Source: Buchnera aphidicola (Aphis nasturtii)
Lineage (GTDB): Bacteria > Pseudomonadota > Gammaproteobacteria > Enterobacterales > Enterobacteriaceae
Assembly: GCF_005083345.1 (NCBI RefSeq)
Contig: NZ_CP034888.1
Span: 186,001-250,000 of the forward strand
Direction of reading: 5' to 3'
Length of the DNA stretch: 64,000 nt
The notes under the pieces were generated by a model, which was not told where the DNA came from, made no database searches, and saw only the letters and a list, made by a program, of their open reading frames with translations. Position numbers and translations under genes: made by a program. Positions 30,380 through 40,963 of the stretch are shown here, one piece after another. Within the stretch, counting starts at the first letter, position 1. The number at the start of each line of letters is the position of its first letter.

Positions 30380-32998
30380 ATGTTAATTAAATTTTTAAAG
30401 AAAATTTTTGGAAATTATAATGATCGTATTTTAAAAAAATACAATAAAATTGTTTCTGAAATTAATTATTTAGAAAAAACCTTTGAAAAGTTTTCAGATA
30501 TACAGCTTAAAGAAAATACAAAATTATTTCAATCTCGATTAAAAAAAGGAGAACATTTAAACAATTTATTAGTAGAATCTTTTGCTACAGTTAGAGAAGC
30601 AAGTAAACGTGTTTTTAATATGCGTCATTTTGATGTTCAAGTTCTTGGGGGGATAGTTTTAAATAAACAATGTATTGCAGAAATGCGAACAGGAGAAGGA
30701 AAGACTTTAACATCTACCCTTCCTGCATATTTAAATGCTTTACCTGGAAAAGGTGTGCATATAGTTACAATGAATGATTATTTAGCAGAACGAGATGCTA
30801 AAAAAAATACTCCATTATTTGAATTTCTTGGACTATCAGTGGGATTAAATTTATCTGATATGTCTTTTTCTGAAAAAAAATATGCTTATTCTTGTGATAT
30901 TACTTATGGAACAAACAATGAATATGGATTTGATTATTTACGTGATAATATGATTTTTTGTAATGAAGAGAGAGTACAGCGTCAATTATATTACGCGTTA
31001 ATAGACGAAGTAGATTCGATTTTAATAGATGAAGCTAGGACACCTTTAATTATCTCAGGTCCTTCAGAAGATAGTTCTTTTTTATATAAAGAAATTAATA
31101 AAATAGTACCTTTTTTAATTTCTCAAAAAAAAGAAGATTCTGATGATTTTCAAGGGCAAGGTCATTTTTCAGTAGATGAAAAATTAAAACAAATTTACTT
31201 AACTGAAAGAGGGTTAATTAAAATTGAAAAATTATTAATTCATAAGAAATTAATGAAAAAGAATGAATCATTATACTCTTCTAATAATATTATATTAATG
31301 CATCACGTTATATCAGCTTTACGTGCTCATCAATTATTTATTCGAGATGTAGACTATCTTGTAAAAAATAATAATGTAATAATTGTTGATGAACATACAG
31401 GTAGAACTATGCCGGGAAGAAGATGGTCGGATGGTTTGCATCAAGCAATAGAAGCTAAAGAACAAGTCAATATAAAAAATGAAAATCAAACTTTAGCATC
31501 GATTACATTTCAAAATTATTTTCGTTTATATAATAAAATAGCAGGTATGACAGGTACTGCAGAAACAGAAGCATTCGAATTTAGTTCTATTTATAATTTA
31601 GATACAATTGTTATACCTACGAATAAACCCATGATTAGGAAAGATATGCCTGATTTAGTATATATGACCGAGAAAGAAAAAATATATGCTATTTTAAAAG
31701 ACATTCAGAATTGCATTAAAAATAATCAACCAGTTTTAGTTGGAACAGTATCTATTGAAAAATCAGAAGTGATCTCAAAAAGATTAAAAGAGTTAAATAT
31801 TAAACATAGTGTTTTAAATGCAAAATTTCATGCGAAAGAGGCTGAAATTATAGCTCAAGCTGGAAAATCTAAGTCAGTTACCATTGCTACTAATATGGCC
31901 GGAAGAGGTACGGATATAGTTTTAGGTGGCAGTATAAATTTGGAATTAAATAACAAAATATCTTTAAAAGAAATTACAATGATTCAAAGGAAATGGAAAA
32001 AAGAACACGATTTAGTTGTATCATCTGGAGGTCTTCATATTATTGGAACTGAACGTCATGAATCGCGCCGTATTGATAATCAATTAAGAGGACGATCAGG
32101 TCGGCAAGGAGATAGTGGCTCTTCTCGTTTTTATTTGTCCATGGAAGACTCATTAATGAGGATTTTTATCTCCGAAAAAATTATTAATATGATGCGTAAA
32201 TTAGGTCTTTCTGAGAATGAAGCTATCGAACATCCTTGGGTTACTAAAGCAATTGAAAATGCTCAAAAAAAAGTAGAAAATAGAAATTTTGATATTAGAA
32301 AGCAATTACTAGAATATGATGATGTATATAATGAACAACGTCGAATCATTTATGCTCAACGTAATAAATTAATTAATTCAAAAAATATAAAAAAAATTAT
32401 TAATGATATTTTAATAGATGTATTGAATTTGACTGTAAAAAAATACATCAATAAAAAAATTGAAAAAGATAGCTGGAAAACTTTAGAGCTAGAAAATAAA
32501 TTAAAAGTTGAATTTAATATATATGTATCAATTTTAGATTGGATAAAAAAAGATTTTAATTTAACTATAGATAACATTATAGATCGAATTATTAATATTG
32601 CACAAAAAAATTATGAAGACAAAGAAGTTTTAATAGGAAATTCTAATATGAGAATTGTAGAAAAATCTATTATGTTGCAAACATTAGATGATCTTTGGAA
32701 AGAGCATTTATCAGCTATGAATTATTTAAGACAAGGAATTCATCTACGTGGTTACGCACAAAAAGATCCTAAACAAGAATATAAAAGAGAATCTTTTGAT
32801 ATGTTTTCTAGCATGTTAGGATTACTTAAATATGAAGTTATATCTTTTCTTAGCAAATTAAATGTATCTTCTACAAAAAAATATTTTAATTTTAAAGATA
32901 ATTTAGATAAATCATTGAATAATATTAAAATTGGAAGGAACACGTTATGTTTTTGTGGTTCTAAAAAAAAATATAAATATTGTCATGGTATTATATAA
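30380..32998 (+). CDS. secA: protein translocase ATPase SecA
   Basis: Motor ATPase that drives preproteins through SecYEG. The 872 aa protein (E. coli 901) has Walker [10 protein letters not shown] (about residue 100), [19 protein letters not shown] (Walker B/DEAD), the preprotein-crosslinking region, [31 protein letters not shown] and the C-terminal zinc site [14 protein letters not shown] that binds SecB and lipids. The linker before the zinc site is shortened. SecM, which regulates secA in enterics, is absent: the 213 nt upstream hold no signal-peptide ORF or arrest motif. mutT follows by 42 nt, as in E. coli. Confidence 0.97.
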   Translation: MLIKFLKKIFGNYNDRILKKYNKIVSEINYLEKTFEKFSDIQLKENTKLFQSRLKKGEHLNNLLVESFATVREASKRVFNMRHFDVQVLGGIVLNKQCIAEMRTGEGKTLTSTLPAYLNALPGKGVHIVTMNDYLAERDAKKNTPLFEFLGLSVGLNLSDMSFSEKKYAYSCDITYGTNNEYGFDYLRDNMIFCNEERVQRQLYYALIDEVDSILIDEARTPLIISGPSEDSSFLYKEINKIVPFLISQKKEDSDDFQGQGHFSVDEKLKQIYLTERGLIKIEKLLIHKKLMKKNESLYSSNNIILMHHVISALRAHQLFIRDVDYLVKNNNVIIVDEHTGRTMPGRRWSDGLHQAIEAKEQVNIKNENQTLASITFQNYFRLYNKIAGMTGTAETEAFEFSSIYNLDTIVIPTNKPMIRKDMPDLVYMTEKEKIYAILKDIQNCIKNNQPVLVGTVSIEKSEVISKRLKELNIKHSVLNAKFHAKEAEIIAQAGKSKSVTIATNMAGRGTDIVLGGSINLELNNKISLKEITMIQRKWKKEHDLVVSSGGLHIIGTERHESRRIDNQLRGRSGRQGDSGSSRFYLSMEDSLMRIFISEKIINMMRKLGLSENEAIEHPWVTKAIENAQKKVENRNFDIRKQLLEYDDVYNEQRRIIYAQRNKLINSKNIKKIINDILIDVLNLTVKKYINKKIEKDSWKTLELENKLKVEFNIYVSILDWIKKDFNLTIDNIIDRIINIAQKNYEDKEVLIGNSNMRIVEKSIMLQTLDDLWKEHLSAMNYLRQGIHLRGYAQKDPKQEYKRESFDMFSSMLGLLKYEVISFLSKLNVSSTKKYFNFKDNLDKSLNNIKIGRNTLCFCGSKKKYKYCHGII

Positions 32999-33040
32999 TT
33001 ATATATTTTAAATATATTATTTTTAACTTACATTATATTT

Positions 33041-33423
33041 ATGACTTATAAAAAAATAGCAATTGGAATTATTATAAAAAAAAAAAAATTTATATTACTA
33101 AAGCAAATAAAATTAAATACAAGAAAAACATTTGGGAATTTCCAGGTGGAAAGGTAAAAGAAAATGAAAATGTTATATGCGGATTAAGACGTGAATTATT
33201 AGAAGAAGTGGGTATAAAAATATTAAAGTTTAATTTTTTTCAAGTTAAAAAAATTTTTTATAAAAAAATTAAATTATATTTTTTTTTAATAACAAAGTGG
33301 AAAGGTAAAGCATGTAGCCAAGAAGGATATAATTACAGTTGGGTTGATTTAAAAAAAATAAAATTTAAAAAATTTCCAAATGCTAATTTTACTATAATAA
33401 AAAAATTAAATAGCATTAAGTAA
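33041..33423 (+). CDS. mutT: MutT-like 8-oxo-dGTP diphosphatase, frameshifted in a 13-A run
   Basis: Hydrolyses 8-oxo-dGTP to prevent A-to-C mutation. The ATG at 33041 begins MTYKKIAIGIII, then a run of thirteen A (33076-33088) leaves the frame one base short and a stop appears about 20 codons later. With fourteen A the frame continues IYITKANKIKYKKNIWEFPGG and yields 127 aa (E. coli MutT 129). The downstream part holds a complete Nudix box, matching GX5EX7REUXEEXGU, from GKVKENE through RELLEEVGI. A downstream internal start (about 33208) would lose the whole Nudix box, so only frame restoration gives an enzyme. Position right after secA matches E. coli. Confidence 0.87.
33076..33088 (+). 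other. poly(A)13 frameshift site in mutT
   Basis: Thirteen consecutive A; 11 or 14 would join the start codon to the Nudix-box frame. Confidence 0.9.
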
Positions 33424-33436
33424 AAATTAACATTAA

Positions 33437-34090
33437 TTAGTATAATTTAGTTAAATAATTTTTTTTAAAAATTTTTTTTTTGAATTTATATTTACTAAAT
33501 AAATATGTATAAAAATTATTTAAATAATAAACGTATGTATCTAATATTTTTATATTTTTATTCTTATTAAAAATAATATCATCTGAAATTAAAATTCTTT
33601 TATTTCTTCTAGTTTGTTGATAAATTATTTTTTTTGCTTGATATCGACTAATTTTATCTCGTATTATTATACGTTGTATTTGAATTTTTTCAGGTGTATC
33701 AACTAATAGAATTCGATCTGCTATTGTATTTAGTTTTTTTTCAATTAGCAATGGAACAACCCATAGGCACCAAATTGCGTTTACTAATTTTATTTGTTTT
33801 TTACTCTCTTTATAAATTTCAGGAATTAACATATTTTCTAACCATAATTTTATTTGCTTATCATTAAAAACGTACTTTCTAAGTAATTTCCGGTTTATTG
33901 AATGATTTGAATTTAATATGCTATTTCCAAATTTTTTTTTAATAGAATTAAATATTTCTATGTTTTTTTCTACTATTTTTTTTCCGATAATATCAGTATC
34001 AATAACATTTACACCTATTTTTTTAAAGCTATTAGAAATAGTAGTTTTTCCGCTACCAATGCCTCCAGTAAGTGCTACAATATAAGTCAT
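33437..34090 (-). CDS. coaE: dephospho-CoA kinase
   Basis: Last step of coenzyme A synthesis: phosphorylates the 3' hydroxyl of dephospho-CoA. The 217 aa product (E. coli 206) has the P-loop VALTGGIGSGKTTIS (residues 4-18), DTDIIGKKIV (the DADxxxR-like region) and VPLLIEKKL, with the lid RIIIRDKISRYQAKKII. The C-terminal 15 residues (Lys/Phe/Tyr-rich) extend beyond the usual end. It converges on mutT (13 bp gap) and diverges from guaC. yacG and zapD, its enteric neighbours, are missing. Confidence 0.94.
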   Translation of the reverse strand: MTYIVALTGGIGSGKTTISNSFKKIGVNVIDTDIIGKKIVEKNIEIFNSIKKKFGNSILNSNHSINRKLLRKYVFNDKQIKLWLENMLIPEIYKESKKQIKLVNAIWCLWVVPLLIEKKLNTIADRILLVDTPEKIQIQRIIIRDKISRYQAKKIIYQQTRRNKRILISDDIIFNKNKNIKILDTYVYYLNNFYTYLFSKYKFKKKIFKKNYLTKLY

Positions 34091-34242
34091 AATTATTTTT
34101 TATTTAAGATTATTTAAACATATAAAATATTTATTATCTTAATTAAAATATATAGTATTTCAATAACAATATTTAATAAATTTAAAAAATATGTCTATTT
34201 TATATATTTTTTATTTTCATATTATTTTAGGAAATTAATTAT

Positions 34243-35292
34243 ATGCGTATAGAAGAAGATATTAAGCTAGGTTTTAAAGATGTTTTAATTAGACCAAAGA
34301 GATCTACTTTAAAAAGTCGATCTGAAGTTGATCTTGTTCGTCCTTTTACTTTTAAATATTCTGATAATAAATGGTCTGGTATCCCGATTATTGCTGCCAA
34401 TATGGATACTATTGGAACATTTGATATGGCTTTATCTTTATCAAATTTTCACATTTTAACTGCAATACATAAATATTATTCTTTTGATGAATGGAAAGTT
34501 TTTATCAATAAATCTACAGAACAAACATTAGAACATGTTATTGTATCTATCGGAACATCTGATTTAGATTTTTTAAAAATTCAAAAAATTTTATTATTAT
34601 CCTCTCAATTAAAATATATTTGTATTGATGTTGCTAATGGTTATTCAGAATATTTTGTTTCTTTTTTAAAAAAAGTAAGAGATATGTTTCCTAATAAAAT
34701 TATTTGTGCTGGAAATGTTGTTACTGGAGAAATGGTTGAAGAACTAATTTTATCTGGAGCTGATATAGTTAAAGTTGGTATCGGGCCAGGTTCAGTTTGT
34801 ACTACAAGAGTTAAAACAGGTGTAGGTTATCCTCAACTTTCGGCTATTATAGAATGCGCAGATGCGGCACATGGATTAAATGGCCAAATTATTAGTGATG
34901 GTGGTTGTATTGTTTCTGGAGATATAGCAAAAGCTTTCGGAGGTGGTGCGGATTTTGTGATGTTAGGCGGTATGTTATCAGGTCATTATGAATGCGCAGG
35001 AAAAGTTATTAAAGAAAATTTAAAAAAATTTATGTTATTTTATGGCATGAGTTCTATTTCAGCAATGAAACGTTATACTGGTAAAATTAGAGGATATCGA
35101 GCTTCAGAAGGTAAAACAGTGAAGATACCTTTTCGGGGCAATGTCGATATAACTATACGTGACATTTTAGGCGGACTTAGATCTGCTTGCACTTATGTAG
35201 GCGCTCAAAAGTTAAAAGAGTTAACTAAAAGAACTACTTTTATAAGAGTAGGAGAACAAGAAAACTGTGTTTTTAATAATTTTACATATTGA
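34243..35292 (+). CDS. guaC: GMP reductase
   Basis: NADPH-dependent deamination of GMP to IMP, feeding guanine nucleotides back to adenine nucleotides. The 349 aa protein (E. coli 347) has the catalytic cysteine in GPGSVCTTR (about residue 186), [31 protein letters not shown] and the substrate flap [13 protein letters not shown]-like AGGA lies about 10 nt upstream of the ATG. A strong terminator follows. Confidence 0.97.
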   Translation: MRIEEDIKLGFKDVLIRPKRSTLKSRSEVDLVRPFTFKYSDNKWSGIPIIAANMDTIGTFDMALSLSNFHILTAIHKYYSFDEWKVFINKSTEQTLEHVIVSIGTSDLDFLKIQKILLLSSQLKYICIDVANGYSEYFVSFLKKVRDMFPNKIICAGNVVTGEMVEELILSGADIVKVGIGPGSVCTTRVKTGVGYPQLSAIIECADAAHGLNGQIISDGGCIVSGDIAKAFGGGADFVMLGGMLSGHYECAGKVIKENLKKFMLFYGMSSISAMKRYTGKIRGYRASEGKTVKIPFRGNVDITIRDILGGLRSACTYVGAQKLKELTKRTTFIRVGEQENCVFNNFTY

Positions 35293-35330
35293 GATAAATT
35301 ATATATTATTTTAAAAAATTCAAAAATAAT

Positions 35331-35379
35331 AAAATCAATAAAATTAATTATTATATAGTTGATTTTATTGATTTTTTTT
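35331..35379 (+). terminator. intrinsic terminator of guaC
   Basis: Perfect 14-bp stem (AAAATCAATAAAAT / ATTTTATTGATTTT), extendable by three pairs, with the right arm running into T8. Standard Rho-independent layout on the plus strand, separating guaC from the pyruvate dehydrogenase operon. Confidence 0.75.
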
Positions 35380-35522
35380 AGAAATTAATAATTAATTATT
35401 TTATAAAATAGACAAGAAATTTTATTTAAAATATTTAATTCTATATCAAGTAATAATTAACTTAATATTTTGAATTTAATTTAAATTTTATAATTAAAAA
35501 TAATATATAAGGAACTTGTACC

Positions 35523-38186
35523 ATGTCAGAAAATTTTTATGATGACGTGGATCCAATTGAAACTAATGATTGGATGCAATCAATTGAATCTGTTATTAAA
35601 AAAGATGGTATTAAAAGAGCTCGTTTTTTAATTGAAAAAGTTTTACAACAATCTAAAATAAATAAATCAAATTTTTTTAAATGTTTTTTTACTAGTAATT
35701 ATGTTAATACAATTAATGATGAAGATGAAGTTGAATATCCTGGTGATTTAATTCTAGAAAAAAAAATTCGTTCCGCTATTCGTTGGAATGCTATTATGAT
35801 GGTATTGCGTGCATCAAAAAAAAACTTAGAATTAGGTGGTCATTTATCTTCTTTTCAATCATCAGCAACTATATATGAAGTGTGTTTCAATCATTTTTTT
35901 CGTGCTAGAAACGATTATGATGGGGGTGATTTAGTTTATTTTCAAGGTCATATTTCTCCTGGAATTTATGCACGATCGTTTTTAGAAGGTCGTTTATCTA
36001 TTAAGCAAATCGATAATTTTAGACAAGAAGTTGATGGTAATGGGTTATCTTCTTATCCTCATCCTAAATTAATGCCTAATTTTTGGCAATTTCCGACTGT
36101 TTCTATGGGGCTCGGTCCTCTTTTTTCTATTTATCAAGCTAAATTTTTAAAATATCTTCATAATCGAGATTTAAAAAATACTTCAAAACAAACAGTTTAT
36201 GCTTTTTTAGGTGATGGTGAAATGGATGAACCAGAATCTAAAGGAGCTATCTCTATTGCAGTTCGAGAAAAGTTAGATAATTTAATTTTTATAATAAATT
36301 GTAATTTGCAAAGATTAGATGGTCCAGTTATAGGAAATGGTAAAATTGTAAATGAATTAGAAAGTTTTTTTTATGGAGCTGGATGGAAAGTAATTAAAGT
36401 AATATGGGGCGGGAAATGGGATATTTTGTTAAAAAAAGATAAAACTGGGAAGTTAATTCAATTAATGAATGAAACAATAGATGGTGATTATCAAACATTA
36501 AAATCCAAAAATGGTGCTTATGTTAGAAAACATTTTTTTGGAAAATATAAAGAAACGCTAGAATTAGTTAAAAATATGACAGATGAAGAGATATGGAATT
36601 TAAATCGAGGCGGTCATGATCCTAAAAAAATGTTTAATGCAATAATAAAAGCCAAAGAAACTAAAGGAAAACCTACAGTTATTTTAGCACATACTATAAA
36701 GGGTTATGGTATGGGCATGATTGCAGAAGGTAAAAATATTGCACATCAGATAAAAAAAATAAATATTAATGGAATTATGTATATCAGAAATCGTTTTCAT
36801 ATTCCTATATCTGATGAGGAAGTAGAAAAATTACCTTATATTACTTTTAAAAAAAATTCTAAAGAATATTGCTATATGCAATATCAAAGAAAAAAGTTAG
36901 GTGGTTATATTCCATTTCGTTTATCTAGATTTACTAAGCCATTAAATCTTCCAAATTTAATAGATTTTCAGTCATTGTTAGAAGAACAAAACAAACATAT
37001 TTCTACTACGATAGCTTTTATTCGTGTTTTGAATTTAATTTTAAAAAATGATTCCATCAAACATTTAATTGTTCCTATTATTGCTGATGAAGCACGTACA
37101 TTTGGAATGGAAGGCTTGTTTAGAAAAATTGGAATTTATAGTTCTGATGGACAAAAATATATTCCCCAAGATCGTGAACAATTAGCATATTATAAAGAAG
37201 AAAAAAAAGGACAAATATTGCAAGAAGGAATTAATGAATTAGGAGCTGCTTCATCTTGGCTTGCTGCTGCAACTTCTTATAGTACTAATAATTTTCCTAT
37301 GATTCCTTTCTATATTTATTATTCAATATTTGGTTTTCAACGAATTGGTGATCTTTTTTGGGCTGCAGGCGATCAACAAGCAAGAGGTTTTTTAATTGGA
37401 GGGACATCAGGAAGAACAACTTTAAATGGAGAAGGTTTACAACATGAAGATGGTCATAGTCATATACAAGCTTTAACAATACCAAATTGTATTTCTTATG
37501 ATCCTGCTTTTGCTTATGAGGTCGCAGTTATTATACAAGATGGTCTAAGAAGAATGTATGGCCCACTTCAAGAAAATATATATTACTATATCACCACGAT
37601 CAATGAAAATTACTATATGCCAGCTATGCCCAAGGGTGTGGAACAAGGAATTTGTAAGGGAATTTATAAATTAAAAACATTAAATTCTACTGGATTAAAA
37701 GTACAATTAATGGGTTCTGGAGCTATTTTACGGTGTGTATGTGAAGCTGCCGAGATTTTATCTAATGATTATTCTATCACTACTGATATTTATAGTGTGA
37801 CTTCTTTTACAGAATTAGCTAGAGATGGAGAAGAATGTATCAGATGGAATATGTTGCATCCAAAAAAAGAAAAGAAAATTGCTTATATAAACAAAATTAT
37901 GAATTCAGCTCCTGCTGTTGCTGCTACCGATTATATGAAATTATTTGCAGAGCAAGTCCGTAATTATATTCCTTCAAAGGAATATTATGTGCTAGGTACA
38001 GATGGTTTTGGGCGATCAGATAGTCGTGAAAAATTACGTAATCACTTTGAAGTTAGCGCTCATTATATTGTATTAGCTTCTTTAAGTTTATTAGTTAAAT
38101 TGAATCAGATAAATCAAGAGGTGGTAGAAGATGCAATTATTAAATTTAATATTAATGCGGATAAAATTAATCCGCGTTTAGCTTAA
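35523..38186 (+). CDS. aceE: pyruvate dehydrogenase E1 component
   Basis: Thiamine-diphosphate-dependent decarboxylation of pyruvate and reductive acetylation of E2 lipoyl groups. At 887 aa it has the same length as the E. coli homodimeric E1. The thiamine-diphosphate motif GDGEMDEPES is near residue 230, with HFQGH-like YFQGHISPGIYAR near 140 and DQQARGFLIGGTSGRTTLNGEGLQHEDGH-type loops (about 620-650) for active-site ordering. The segment IADEARTFGMEGLF is typical. It opens aceE-aceF-lpd; the pdhR repressor gene found upstream in enterics is absent. AAGGAA precedes the ATG. Confidence 0.98.
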   Translation: MSENFYDDVDPIETNDWMQSIESVIKKDGIKRARFLIEKVLQQSKINKSNFFKCFFTSNYVNTINDEDEVEYPGDLILEKKIRSAIRWNAIMMVLRASKKNLELGGHLSSFQSSATIYEVCFNHFFRARNDYDGGDLVYFQGHISPGIYARSFLEGRLSIKQIDNFRQEVDGNGLSSYPHPKLMPNFWQFPTVSMGLGPLFSIYQAKFLKYLHNRDLKNTSKQTVYAFLGDGEMDEPESKGAISIAVREKLDNLIFIINCNLQRLDGPVIGNGKIVNELESFFYGAGWKVIKVIWGGKWDILLKKDKTGKLIQLMNETIDGDYQTLKSKNGAYVRKHFFGKYKETLELVKNMTDEEIWNLNRGGHDPKKMFNAIIKAKETKGKPTVILAHTIKGYGMGMIAEGKNIAHQIKKININGIMYIRNRFHIPISDEEVEKLPYITFKKNSKEYCYMQYQRKKLGGYIPFRLSRFTKPLNLPNLIDFQSLLEEQNKHISTTIAFIRVLNLILKNDSIKHLIVPIIADEARTFGMEGLFRKIGIYSSDGQKYIPQDREQLAYYKEEKKGQILQEGINELGAASSWLAAATSYSTNNFPMIPFYIYYSIFGFQRIGDLFWAAGDQQARGFLIGGTSGRTTLNGEGLQHEDGHSHIQALTIPNCISYDPAFAYEVAVIIQDGLRRMYGPLQENIYYYITTINENYYMPAMPKGVEQGICKGIYKLKTLNSTGLKVQLMGSGAILRCVCEAAEILSNDYSITTDIYSVTSFTELARDGEECIRWNMLHPKKEKKIAYINKIMNSAPAVAATDYMKLFAEQVRNYIPSKEYYVLGTDGFGRSDSREKLRNHFEVSAHYIVLASLSLLVKLNQINQEVVEDAIIKFNINADKINPRLA

Positions 38187-38190
38187 GGAG
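38185..38190 (+). promoter_or_regulatory. ribosome binding site of aceF
   Basis: AAGGAG overlapping the aceE stop codon and nine nt ahead of the GTG at 38200. It supports GTG as the aceF start and translational coupling to aceE. Confidence 0.7.
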
Positions 38191-38199
38191 TGAGATAAA

Positions 38200-39363
38200 G
38201 TGCATATTGAAGTTAAAATGCCTGATATTGGTTTAGATCAAGTAGAAGTAATAGAAATCTTAGTTAAATTAAATGAAGAAGTTCAAATAGAACAAGGATT
38301 AATAACTGTTGAAGGCGAAAAATCTTCTATGGAAATACCGTCTCCAATATCCGGAGTGGTAAAAGAAATCAACGTAAAAATTGGAGATAAAGTTTCTACT
38401 AATGCTATTATAATGATTTTTACAACTAATGAAAAAAATCCTAATAATCAAAAAAAAGACGACATTGATATTCTTAATATTAAAACATCAACTATTAATA
38501 CTGAAAAAAATATAGTACATGCAACACCATCAATTAGGAGATTAGCGCGTGAATTAAATATTAATTTAAGTGATATTTTAGGTTCTGGTAGAAAAAATCG
38601 CATTTTAAAAAATGATCTTGAATTATATACAAAAAATGTTTGTCATGATAGACATCAATTAAAAGTAGAAACAATTGAAATCAATCATTTACAAAAGATT
38701 GTTGGAAATAATTTGTATAATAATTGGATAAATATACCTCATGTAACACAATTTGAAGAGGTAAATATCACTACATTAGAAGAATTTCGTAAGCATTATA
38801 ATACAGAAGAATGTAAAAAAAATATTCATCATAGCAATATTACTATATTAATTTTCATTATTAAAGCAGTATCGCGAGCATTATTGGAATTTCCGATTTT
38901 TAATAGCTCTTTATCTGTAGATAAAAAAACAATTATTTTTAAAAAATATATTAATATTGGAATTGCTGTAGATGTTTCAAATGGTTTACTTGTTCCAGTA
39001 TTAAAAAATGTTGATAAAAAAAGTATTATTAATTTATCGTCTGAATTAATATCACTTTCTGAAAAAGCACGTAAAAATAAATTAGATAAATTAGATATGA
39101 AAAACAGTTGCTTCACAATTTCAAATTTAGGAGGTATTGGTGGAAATTGGTTTACGCCAATTATTAATTCTCCTGAGGTTGCAATTCTGGGAGTTTCAAA
39201 AGCAGTTATTAAACCAGTCTGGGATGGTAAAATATTTATTCCATCTTTGATATTACCTTTATCGTTATCTTATGATCATCGTGTTATTAATGGAGCAGAC
39301 GCAGCTCGTTTTATTTGTTTTCTCAAGAAATTATTATCTGATATACGATTTTTAGTTATGTAA
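38200..39363 (+). CDS. aceF: pyruvate dehydrogenase E2 (dihydrolipoyl acetyltransferase), single lipoyl domain
   Basis: Transfers acetyl groups from E1 to CoA and forms the core of the complex. At 387 aa it is far shorter than E. coli AceF (630 aa, three lipoyl domains). Here one lipoyl domain (about 1-75) holds the modified lysine in GEKSSMEIPSP, then comes a short linker, the E1/E3-binding domain (about 105-145, ATPSIRRLARELN) and the catalytic domain with SYDHRVINGAD. The Asn in HRVING also occurs in some functional E2p enzymes. The start is GTG with a very good SD. It lies 13 nt after aceE and 51 nt before lpd. Confidence 0.97.
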   Translation: MHIEVKMPDIGLDQVEVIEILVKLNEEVQIEQGLITVEGEKSSMEIPSPISGVVKEINVKIGDKVSTNAIIMIFTTNEKNPNNQKKDDIDILNIKTSTINTEKNIVHATPSIRRLARELNINLSDILGSGRKNRILKNDLELYTKNVCHDRHQLKVETIEINHLQKIVGNNLYNNWINIPHVTQFEEVNITTLEEFRKHYNTEECKKNIHHSNITILIFIIKAVSRALLEFPIFNSSLSVDKKTIIFKKYINIGIAVDVSNGLLVPVLKNVDKKSIINLSSELISLSEKARKNKLDKLDMKNSCFTISNLGGIGGNWFTPIINSPEVAILGVSKAVIKPVWDGKIFIPSLILPLSLSYDHRVINGADAARFICFLKKLLSDIRFLVM

Positions 39364-39414
39364 TTTTATATTGATCAAACATCTTTTATAAAATTAATCA
39401 TTAAAGAGGTTTTC

Positions 39415-40839
39415 ATGCATCAAAAAATTCAAGCAGAAGTAGTAGTTTTAGGATCAGGACCTGCTGGTTATTCTGCGGCTTTTCGGTGTTCTGATTTAGG
39501 TTTAGAGACTGTTTTAATAGAACGTTATGAAAATTTAGGAGGTGTTTGCTTAAATGCAGGATGTATTCCTTCAAAATCTTTATTACATATAGCAAAAGTA
39601 ATAAAAAATGCAAATGATTTATCTAAAGCAGGAGTATTTTTTAATAAACCTTCTATTGATATTAAAAAAATTCAAGATTGGCAAAAACATATCATTAATA
39701 AACTTACAAATGGTTTATATAATATAAGTAAAAAAAGAAATATAAGATTTATTCAAGGGACGGCTTATTTTGAAAATGATCATAATATTATTGTAGAAAA
39801 TAATAAAAATCAATTTGAAGTATCTTTTAAATATGCTATTGTTGCCACTGGTTCTCATTCAATTAAAATACCTTCATTACCAGCACAAGATTATAGAATT
39901 TGGGATTCTACAGATGCTTTGTCATTGAACAATATTCCTAATCGTTTTTTAATTATAGGAGGAGGAATTATTGGTTTAGAAATGGCAACAATATACAGCG
40001 CGTTAGGATCCAAGGTAGATATTGTAGATCGTTTTAATGTTTTTCTTCCTGCAGTAGATCAAGATGTGTCTGAAATGTATATTAAATCGATTAATAAAAG
40101 ATTTAATTTGTTTTTAAATACTCAGGTTAAAAATATTGAATCTAACGAAAATGGTTTAATTGTTTCTACAGAAGGTAATAATCAAAGTTATAATATTTGC
40201 TATGATAATGTTTTAGTTGCAGTAGGACGTAATCCTAATACTAAAAATTTAGCATTAGATAAAATTGGAGTGAAATTAAATGATTTTGGTTTTATTGAAG
40301 TAAATAACCAACTTAGAACTAACATATCTAATATTTATGCAATTGGTGATGTTATAGGTTTTCCTATGTTAGCTCATAAAGCTATTCATGAGTCACATAT
40401 TGTTGCTGAAGTAATTTCTGGTAAAAATCATTATTATGAACCTAAGGTAATACCTTCTGTAGCTTATACTGATCCTGAAATTGCTTGGGTAGGTTTTAAT
40501 GAAAAAGATGCTATAAAATCAAATATTGATTACGAAGCTTCTGTTTTTCCTTGGAATTCTTCTGGAAGAGCAAATGCTTCAAATTGCACAACAGGTATGA
40601 CAAAGTTAATCTTTAATAAAAAAAATAAACAACTAATTGGAGGGGCTATAGTAGGTGAAAATGCTGGAGAATTGATTAATGAAATTACATTAGCAATTGA
40701 AATGGGATGCGATGTAGAAGATCTTTCCCTTACTATTCATGCTCATCCAACCTTAAGCGAATCAATTTGTTTAGCATCGGAGATTTTCCAAGGTACAATA
40801 ACAGATTTATTAAATTTAAAAAAAAATACTTTTACATAA
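39415..40839 (+). CDS. lpd: dihydrolipoamide dehydrogenase (E3)
   Basis: FAD enzyme reoxidising dihydrolipoamide with NAD for the pyruvate and 2-oxoglutarate dehydrogenase complexes. The 474 aa product has the same length as E. coli. The FAD motif VLGSGPAGYSAAFR is near residue 11, the redox disulfide GGVCLNAGCIPSK near residue 44, the NAD motif IIGGGIIGLEMATIYSALG near 180, and the C-terminal His-Glu dyad in HAHPTLSES. AGAGG lies upstream of the ATG. Its stop codon is the first three bases of the perfect palindrome that separates it from speD. Confidence 0.98.
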   Translation: MHQKIQAEVVVLGSGPAGYSAAFRCSDLGLETVLIERYENLGGVCLNAGCIPSKSLLHIAKVIKNANDLSKAGVFFNKPSIDIKKIQDWQKHIINKLTNGLYNISKKRNIRFIQGTAYFENDHNIIVENNKNQFEVSFKYAIVATGSHSIKIPSLPAQDYRIWDSTDALSLNNIPNRFLIIGGGIIGLEMATIYSALGSKVDIVDRFNVFLPAVDQDVSEMYIKSINKRFNLFLNTQVKNIESNENGLIVSTEGNNQSYNICYDNVLVAVGRNPNTKNLALDKIGVKLNDFGFIEVNNQLRTNISNIYAIGDVIGFPMLAHKAIHESHIVAEVISGKNHYYEPKVIPSVAYTDPEIAWVGFNEKDAIKSNIDYEASVFPWNSSGRANASNCTTGMTKLIFNKKNKQLIGGAIVGENAGELINEITLAIEMGCDVEDLSLTIHAHPTLSESICLASEIFQGTITDLLNLKKNTFT

Positions 40840-40931
40840 TATTTAATATAATTCTTTTAGAACAAGAAAAGATTATAGAAATTATATTTCTATAATCTTT
40901 TCTTGTTCTAAAAGAATTATATTAAATATTA
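40837..40931. terminator. perfect 95-bp palindrome (46-bp arms, 3-nt loop) between lpd and speD
   Basis: I matched the two arms base by base: 46 pairs with no mismatch around a central TAT (40883-40885). The arms contain ATTCTTTTAGAACAAGAAAA and its complement. It occupies nearly all of the 124-bp gap between converging genes and includes the lpd stop codon. An RNA from either strand would fold into one long hairpin, so a bidirectional terminator or 3' stabiliser is the simplest reading, although the stem is several times longer than a normal intrinsic terminator. A fold-back assembly artefact is possible. Confidence 0.9.
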
Positions 40932-40963
40932 ATTTTTTAGAAATATATAAAATTATATAAATT

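Noticed and set aside
39250-39340. HRVING in AceF, where E. coli has HRVIDG, as a possible dead active site
   Set aside because: Functional E2p enzymes of other bacteria (for example Azotobacter) also have Asn at this position, and the catalytic His is kept.
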